From: an uncultured Eubacteriales bacterium
GTDB lineage: Bacteria > Bacillota > Clostridia > Oscillospirales > Oscillospiraceae
Direction of reading: 5' to 3'
Assembly: GCA_900555795.1 (NCBI GenBank)
Contig: USMP01000041.1
Coordinates: 1-8,337 of the forward strand
Length of the DNA stretch: 8,337 nt
In this document: one piece after another, positions 6,108-8,337 of the stretch
Numbering within the stretch: the stretch's first letter is position 1
How the letters are laid out: the number at the start of each line of letters is the position of its first letter
Program-made: the position numbers and the translations under genes
Notes under the pieces: model-generated
Databases searched by the model: none
What the model was told of the DNA's origin: nothing
What the model saw: the letters and a program-made list of their open reading frames with translations, nothing else

Positions 6108-6668
6108 GTGACAAAAGCGGAACTGCGGGAGCAAATTGCCCGGCAGGTGGAGGCGCTGCCTCCGGACTACTGCCGCCAGGCGGATGCGGAAATCTGCCGC
6201 TGGGTCATCCAGTCCCGGGCCTATCAGCGCGCCCGGACCGTTTTCTGCTATGTGGGGACGGACCGGGAGATCGACACCACCCCTCTCCTACGGGCCGCCC
6301 TGCAGGACGGCAAGGTCCTGGCGGTGCCTTTGTGCACCGGCCGGGGCGTCATGGAGGCCCGGCAGCTGCAGGGCCTGGGGGATCTGGTCAGCGGCAGGTA
6401 CGGCATCCTGGCCCCCAAGCTGGAGTGCCCCCTGGTGGAGCCGGAGGATTTTGACCTGGCCATTGTGCCCTGTGCCACCGGCAATGCCGCGGGACAGCGC
6501 CTGGGCTACGGCGGGGGGTATTATGACCGCTATCTGCCCCGGACCCGGTGTGTGACCATGCTGCTGTGCCGTGGCCGCCTGGTGACGGAGAACATCCCTA
6601 CGGACGAGCACGATGTGCCTATGGGCTGCCTGGTGACAGAGGCGGGAATGATCGCCTGCCATATATAG
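6108..6668 (+). CDS. fau: 5-formyltetrahydrofolate cyclo-ligase (methenyl-THF synthetase)
   Basis: Cytoplasmic ATP-dependent enzyme turning 5-formyl-THF, a dead-end and inhibitory folate, into 5,10-methenyl-THF. The 186 residues are the normal length. Seen: N-terminal KAELR (3-7), the REIDTTPLLRAALQDGKVLAVP type block (53-74), the strongly conserved RLGYGGGYYDRYL loop (131-143) that binds ATP phosphates, and IPTDEHDVPMGCLVTEAG near the end. The usual PGxAFD just before RLGYGGG is replaced by PCATGN (121-126), a variant worth noting but compatible with activity because the glycine-rich loop is intact. GTG 6108 is chosen because AGAGGGGG precedes it by about 7 nt and the KxxLR start fits the family. 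It is the last gene of the folD transcript; hairpins begin 3 nt after its stop. Its product is the same intermediate that FchA and FolD exchange. Identification is firm. Confidence 0.94.
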   Translation: MTKAELREQIARQVEALPPDYCRQADAEICRWVIQSRAYQRARTVFCYVGTDREIDTTPLLRAALQDGKVLAVPLCTGRGVMEARQLQGLGDLVSGRYGILAPKLECPLVEPEDFDLAIVPCATGNAAGQRLGYGGGYYDRYLPRTRCVTMLLCRGRLVTENIPTDEHDVPMGCLVTEAGMIACHI

Positions 6669-6670
6669 AA

Positions 6671-6705
6671 AGATGCCCGCTCCGGAATAACCGGAGCGGG
6701 CATCT
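6671..6705 (+). repeat. 35-nt hairpin, copy 1 (15-bp stem, AATAA loop)
   Basis: AGATGCCCGCTCCGG (6671-6685) pairs perfectly with 6691-6705 around AATAA. It begins 3 nt after the cyclo-ligase stop. The stem is terminator-like, but no T run follows on either strand. The identical 35 nt recur at 6908-6942. Confidence 0.85.
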
Positions 6706-6712
6706 GAGACTA

Positions 6713-6741
6713 TCAAAAAAGAGGCTTTGCCTCTTTTTTGA
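6713..6741 (+). terminator. Bidirectional intrinsic terminator
   Basis: TCAAAAAAGAGGC (6713-6725) pairs perfectly with GCCTCTTTTTTGA (6729-6741) around a TTT loop. The six-T run on the right arm ends plus-strand transcripts from the folate operon, and the A run gives a T run on the minus strand for the convergent gene at 7444-6947. It is the only T-tract terminator after the cyclo-ligase gene. Confidence 0.75.
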
Positions 6742-6907
6742 GAAGGCTGCGCTGCGCTCTGCGCCTCGGTTGACCGCCAGCGGCGGTCAATTCGACGCTC
6801 GCTTCCCGAGAAGTGTTTTTCTCCGACGTGCACGCCGCCGGGAAAAACCGATTCCATTTCTTTCGTGTCTGCGGACGCGAACTCTGCGAGGCTTTTTTGA
6901 CAAGCTG

Positions 6908-6942
6908 AGATGCCCGCTCCGGAATAACCGGAGCGGGCATCT
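6908..6942 (-). repeat. 35-nt hairpin, copy 2, downstream of the minus-strand gene
   Basis: This copy is identical to 6671-6705, including the AATAA loop. It lies 4 nt beyond the stop of the minus-strand gene. A T run does not follow it within a usual distance in that direction, so if it ends transcription it does so as a stem without a canonical tract. Confidence 0.85.
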
Positions 6943-6946
6943 GCGT

Positions 6947-7444
6947 TTACGCCTGGCCCCCCACCGCGGAAAAGGAGTAGCCCTCCTTCACCAGCAGTTC
7001 GCCAAAGGAACGGAACAGTTCCGCCGTGGTGTCCTTCGACTCATAGCTGATCACATAGGTGGTCTCCCCCGCCACCAGGACAATGCACTGGTCAAAATCC
7101 TCCCGGGCACAGGCCACATACTCCCCCAGCTCATTGCTGCGCCAGAGGCCATAGCGGAACCTTTTCTCCGTGCCGCCCTGGACACATTCACCGAAATCCA
7201 GCGCCTCCTCCAGACGCATCTCCGAGATGTCGGCGTAGGCCACGGTATAGGAGGACCCGTCGGGACAGCTGATCTGGAGATGGTCGTCCTCCCACTGAAA
7301 GGCGGAGGCGTCCGCTCCCCGGAACATGGTCAGAGCGGGGATCAAAAACAGAATGAGAATTATGGCCGTGTTGGTAAAAAGAGCCCGCTTCTGCCGCTCC
7401 TTCGCGTCCCGCATCTCCTCCTGATAGGTAAGGGTATCCTGCAT
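6947..7444 (-). CDS. Membrane-anchored protein with PH-like extracytoplasmic domain, function unknown
   Basis: The 165-residue protein has a charged cytoplasmic start (EEMRDAKERQKR, 9-20), one strong membrane helix (about 22-41) and an outer domain of about 120 residues with alternating strands. It ends in a strand and helix reading TYVISYESKDTTAELFRSFGELL (129-151), written here only as YVISYESKDTT...LF. That pattern, and the AYADISEMRLEEA block (69-81), resemble small bacterial PH-like domains; the exact family is not certain. ATG 7444 is chosen because AGGA lies 9 nt upstream, whereas the in-frame TTG at 7468 would add eight residues without a site. It converges on the folate operon and has its own promoter. 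Nothing links it to one-carbon metabolism. The sequence shows a real gene (typical codon use, own promoter and site) but not its job. Confidence 0.75.
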   Translation of the reverse strand: MQDTLTYQEEMRDAKERQKRALFTNTAIILILFLIPALTMFRGADASAFQWEDDHLQISCPDGSSYTVAYADISEMRLEEALDFGECVQGGTEKRFRYGLWRSNELGEYVACAREDFDQCIVLVAGETTYVISYESKDTTAELFRSFGELLVKEGYSFSAVGGQA

Positions 7445-7489
7445 AAAAACACATCCTGTCTCTTTCAAAAATAGGACAACAATGGTATG

Positions 7490-7518
7490 ATTATACTAGA
7501 AGGCCGGGGGAAAAACAA
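7490..7518 (-). promoter_or_regulatory. Promoter for the minus-strand membrane protein gene
   Basis: On the minus strand TATAAT (7495-7490) is a perfect -10 box. TTGTTT (7518-7513), 17 bp upstream, is a partial -35 box. Transcription would begin near 7483, about 40 nt before ATG 7444. Confidence 0.6.
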
Positions 7519-7690
7519 GGGCCCGCCCTTCACAGATCGCAATAGTGGAAGGTGCTGCCGTGCGCTGATGGCAGACAGCAAGATCGCGAAGAGCAGAAAA
7601 ACAATACGTAGGGAAAGCCGTTTGATCGAAACTGCGCCTGCAAGGCGCAGGACGGAATGCCGCAAAATCGCCCCTTTTTTCCCGGCGCCT
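7519..7690. other. Divergent intergenic stretch without a credible gene
   Basis: Between the two divergent promoters I see no gene with a ribosome binding site. It holds a 7-bp hairpin CTGCGCC (7632-7638) with GGCGCAG (7644-7650), loosely enclosed by CCGT and ACGG, and a six-T run at 7675-7680 some 25 nt further on, too distant for a normal terminator. A small RNA here is conceivable but not supported. Confidence 0.4.
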
Positions 7691-7694
7691 TTTG

Positions 7695-7703
7695 TGGTAC
7701 AAT
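7695..7703 (+). promoter_or_regulatory. Extended -10 promoter for the nuclease gene
   Basis: TGG followed by TACAAT (7698-7703) fits an extended -10 element (TGn then the -10 box). The -35 position holds only a T run (7675-7680), which an extended -10 promoter can tolerate. Transcription would start near 7710, about 60 nt before the nuclease gene. Confidence 0.55.
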
Positions 7704-7756
7704 AGCCGCAACGCAGCTTCGCCCGGCCCTGTCTGGCGGGGAGATCTGTTATGCTT

Positions 7757-7763
7757 GAGGAGG
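7757..7763 (+). promoter_or_regulatory. Ribosome binding site deciding the nuclease start
   Basis: GAGGAGG lies 9 nt before ATG 7773 but directly touches the in-frame ATG 7764, so 7773 is the likelier start. Confidence 0.7.
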
Positions 7764-7772
7764 ATGGATACC

Positions 7773-8337
7773 ATGACGCCCAGGAAACGGAAAAAGGGAG
7801 GCGGCCGGCGGCCCCGGTTGATTTCGGCGGTGCTGGCGCTGGCGGTGCTGGCGCTGGCCGGCTATCAGCTGGTGATGGGGCAGGCGCGGCTGTCCTTCTC
7901 CCTGGATGAACTGCCCCCCTTTTCCGGCCAGCCCTATGTGCTGCTGGAGGACAACCAGCCGGGCTTTTCCCAGGAGGAGATGACCACCGCCGCCTTTGAG
8001 TACTACAGCCCCCTGGATGCCCTGGGCCGCTGCGGCGGGGCCTGGGCCAACATCTGCCCGGAACTGATGCCCACGGAGGAGCGGGGGGAGATCGGCATGG
8101 TGAAGCCCTCCGGCTGGCATACGGTGAAGTACGATATTGTGGACGGGAAGTATCTCTACAACCGCTGCCACCTGATTGGCTATCAGCTGGCCGGTGAGAA
8201 CGCCAATGAGCAGAATTTGATTACCGGCACCCGGTATATGAACGTGGAGGGGATGCTCCCCTTTGAAAACCTGGTGGCGGAGTATGTGCGGGAGACGGGC
8301 AACCATGTGCTCTACCGGGTGACGCCGGTGTTTCAGG
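7773..8337 (+). CDS. DNA/RNA non-specific endonuclease, membrane-anchored or secreted (3' end outside window)
   Basis: This is a beta-beta-alpha metal nuclease of the EndA / DNA-entry nuclease type, which cuts DNA (and often RNA) outside the cell for uptake, nutrition or defence. The 188 residues seen start with a basic stretch (RKRKKGGGRRPR, 4-15), then a hydrophobic helix (about 16-35) acting as signal anchor or signal peptide. The catalytic region reads GWHTVKYDIVDGKYLYNRCHLIGYQL, with N130-R-C-H133 where the family has DRGH, DRSH or NRSH; histidine 133 is the expected general base. It is followed by NANEQNLITGTRYMN (144-158) and MLPFEN, which carry the metal-site asparagine of the family. 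The frame is open to the window end, so perhaps 40-80 residues are missing. It transcribes away from the minus-strand gene with its own promoter. Family assignment is firm; a role in competence is only by analogy. Confidence 0.9.
   Translation, partial: MTPRKRKKGGGRRPRLISAVLALAVLALAGYQLVMGQARLSFSLDELPPFSGQPYVLLEDNQPGFSQEEMTTAAFEYYSPLDALGRCGGAWANICPELMPTEERGEIGMVKPSGWHTVKYDIVDGKYLYNRCHLIGYQLAGENANEQNLITGTRYMNVEGMLPFENLVAEYVRETGNHVLYRVTPVFQ

Larger units (their letters stand above)
6671..6942. repeat. Hairpin-bracketed intergenic island, possible small interspersed or MITE-like element
   Basis: Two identical 35-nt palindromic hairpins bracket about 200 bp of non-coding DNA. Inside them the ends also match in inverted order: TCAAAAAAG (6713-6721) and CTTTTTTGA (6892-6900), with a partly conserved CTSAG spacer joining each to its hairpin, so the two ends are imperfect inverted repeats of about 50 nt. 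The interior has another perfect 9-bp stem, TTGACCGCC (6770-6778) with GGCGGTCAA (6782-6790). Reading frames crossing it on both strands lack ribosome binding sites and are not credible genes. Symmetry suggests a small non-autonomous or interspersed repeat that settled at a terminator, or a duplicated terminator. A copy search of the genome would decide. Confidence 0.5.

Noticed and set aside
6713..6940. 75-codon minus-strand frame within the hairpin-bracketed island
   Set aside because: It reads through the terminator and repeat with no ribosome site; low-complexity translation of repeat DNA. The impression that similar frames recur in related genomes would fit an interspersed repeat, but I cannot verify it.
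6548..7474. 308-codon plus-strand frame across the repeat island and the minus-strand gene
   Set aside because: It overlaps the cyclo-ligase gene out of frame, crosses three hairpins, and mirrors the convergent membrane protein gene.
7487..7774. Small frames on both strands in the divergent intergenic region (7487-7705 plus, 7496-7774 minus, 7465-7665 minus)
   Set aside because: They overlap both promoters, lack ribosome sites and show no protein-like pattern.
7749..8306. 185-codon minus-strand frame opposite the nuclease
   Set aside because: Shadow of the nuclease gene; its translation has the same His/Gly/Gln-rich mirror composition.

Overview
The window is GC-rich, with strong AGGAGG-type ribosome binding sites, sigma-A-like promoters and intrinsic terminators. 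Protein style and gene order suggest a low-branching Gram-positive gut anaerobe of the Clostridia, most likely the Oscillospiraceae/Flavonifractor neighbourhood. That placement is inferred from protein style, not tested.

Layout. 1-812 is the 3' end of folC (folate polyglutamylation). 813-1090 is a regulatory stretch with a clear promoter (TTGTCA, 17 bp, TACAAT) and a leader of about 160 nt in front of fhs (formate-tetrahydrofolate ligase, 1091-2899), which ends in a strong terminator. fchA (cyclodeaminase/cyclohydrolase family, 3055-3675) follows. A 173-nt stretch that can fold almost completely into abutting stems (3678-3850) separates it from folD (3881-4762). folD is followed closely by a DUF1576-type polytopic membrane protein (4778-6091) and by 5-formyl-THF cyclo-ligase (6108-6668). 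Next comes a repeat-like island of about 270 bp bracketed by two identical 35-nt hairpins (6671-6942). On the minus strand is a small membrane-anchored protein with a PH-like outer domain (7444-6947). A divergent promoter region leads to a secreted or anchored DNA/RNA non-specific nuclease cut by the window end (7773-8337).

How it works together. Fhs, FchA and FolD form a chain: formate to 10-formyl-THF to 5,10-methenyl-THF to 5,10-methylene-THF. The cyclo-ligase recovers 5-formyl-THF into methenyl-THF, and FolC retains folates by adding glutamates. The FolD here lacks the lysine and glutamine that the family uses for the cyclohydrolase step, so FchA probably does that step and FolD is probably a dehydrogenase only. 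The membrane protein lies between two one-carbon enzymes with gaps of 15 and 16 nt and is built from two related halves, which makes it a good candidate for a transporter tied to one-carbon metabolism; its substrate is unknown.

Most worth following up: the altered FolD active site paired with FchA, the two-repeat membrane protein in the folate cluster, the undescribed multi-stem element between fchA and folD, and the hairpin-bracketed island after the cyclo-ligase gene.
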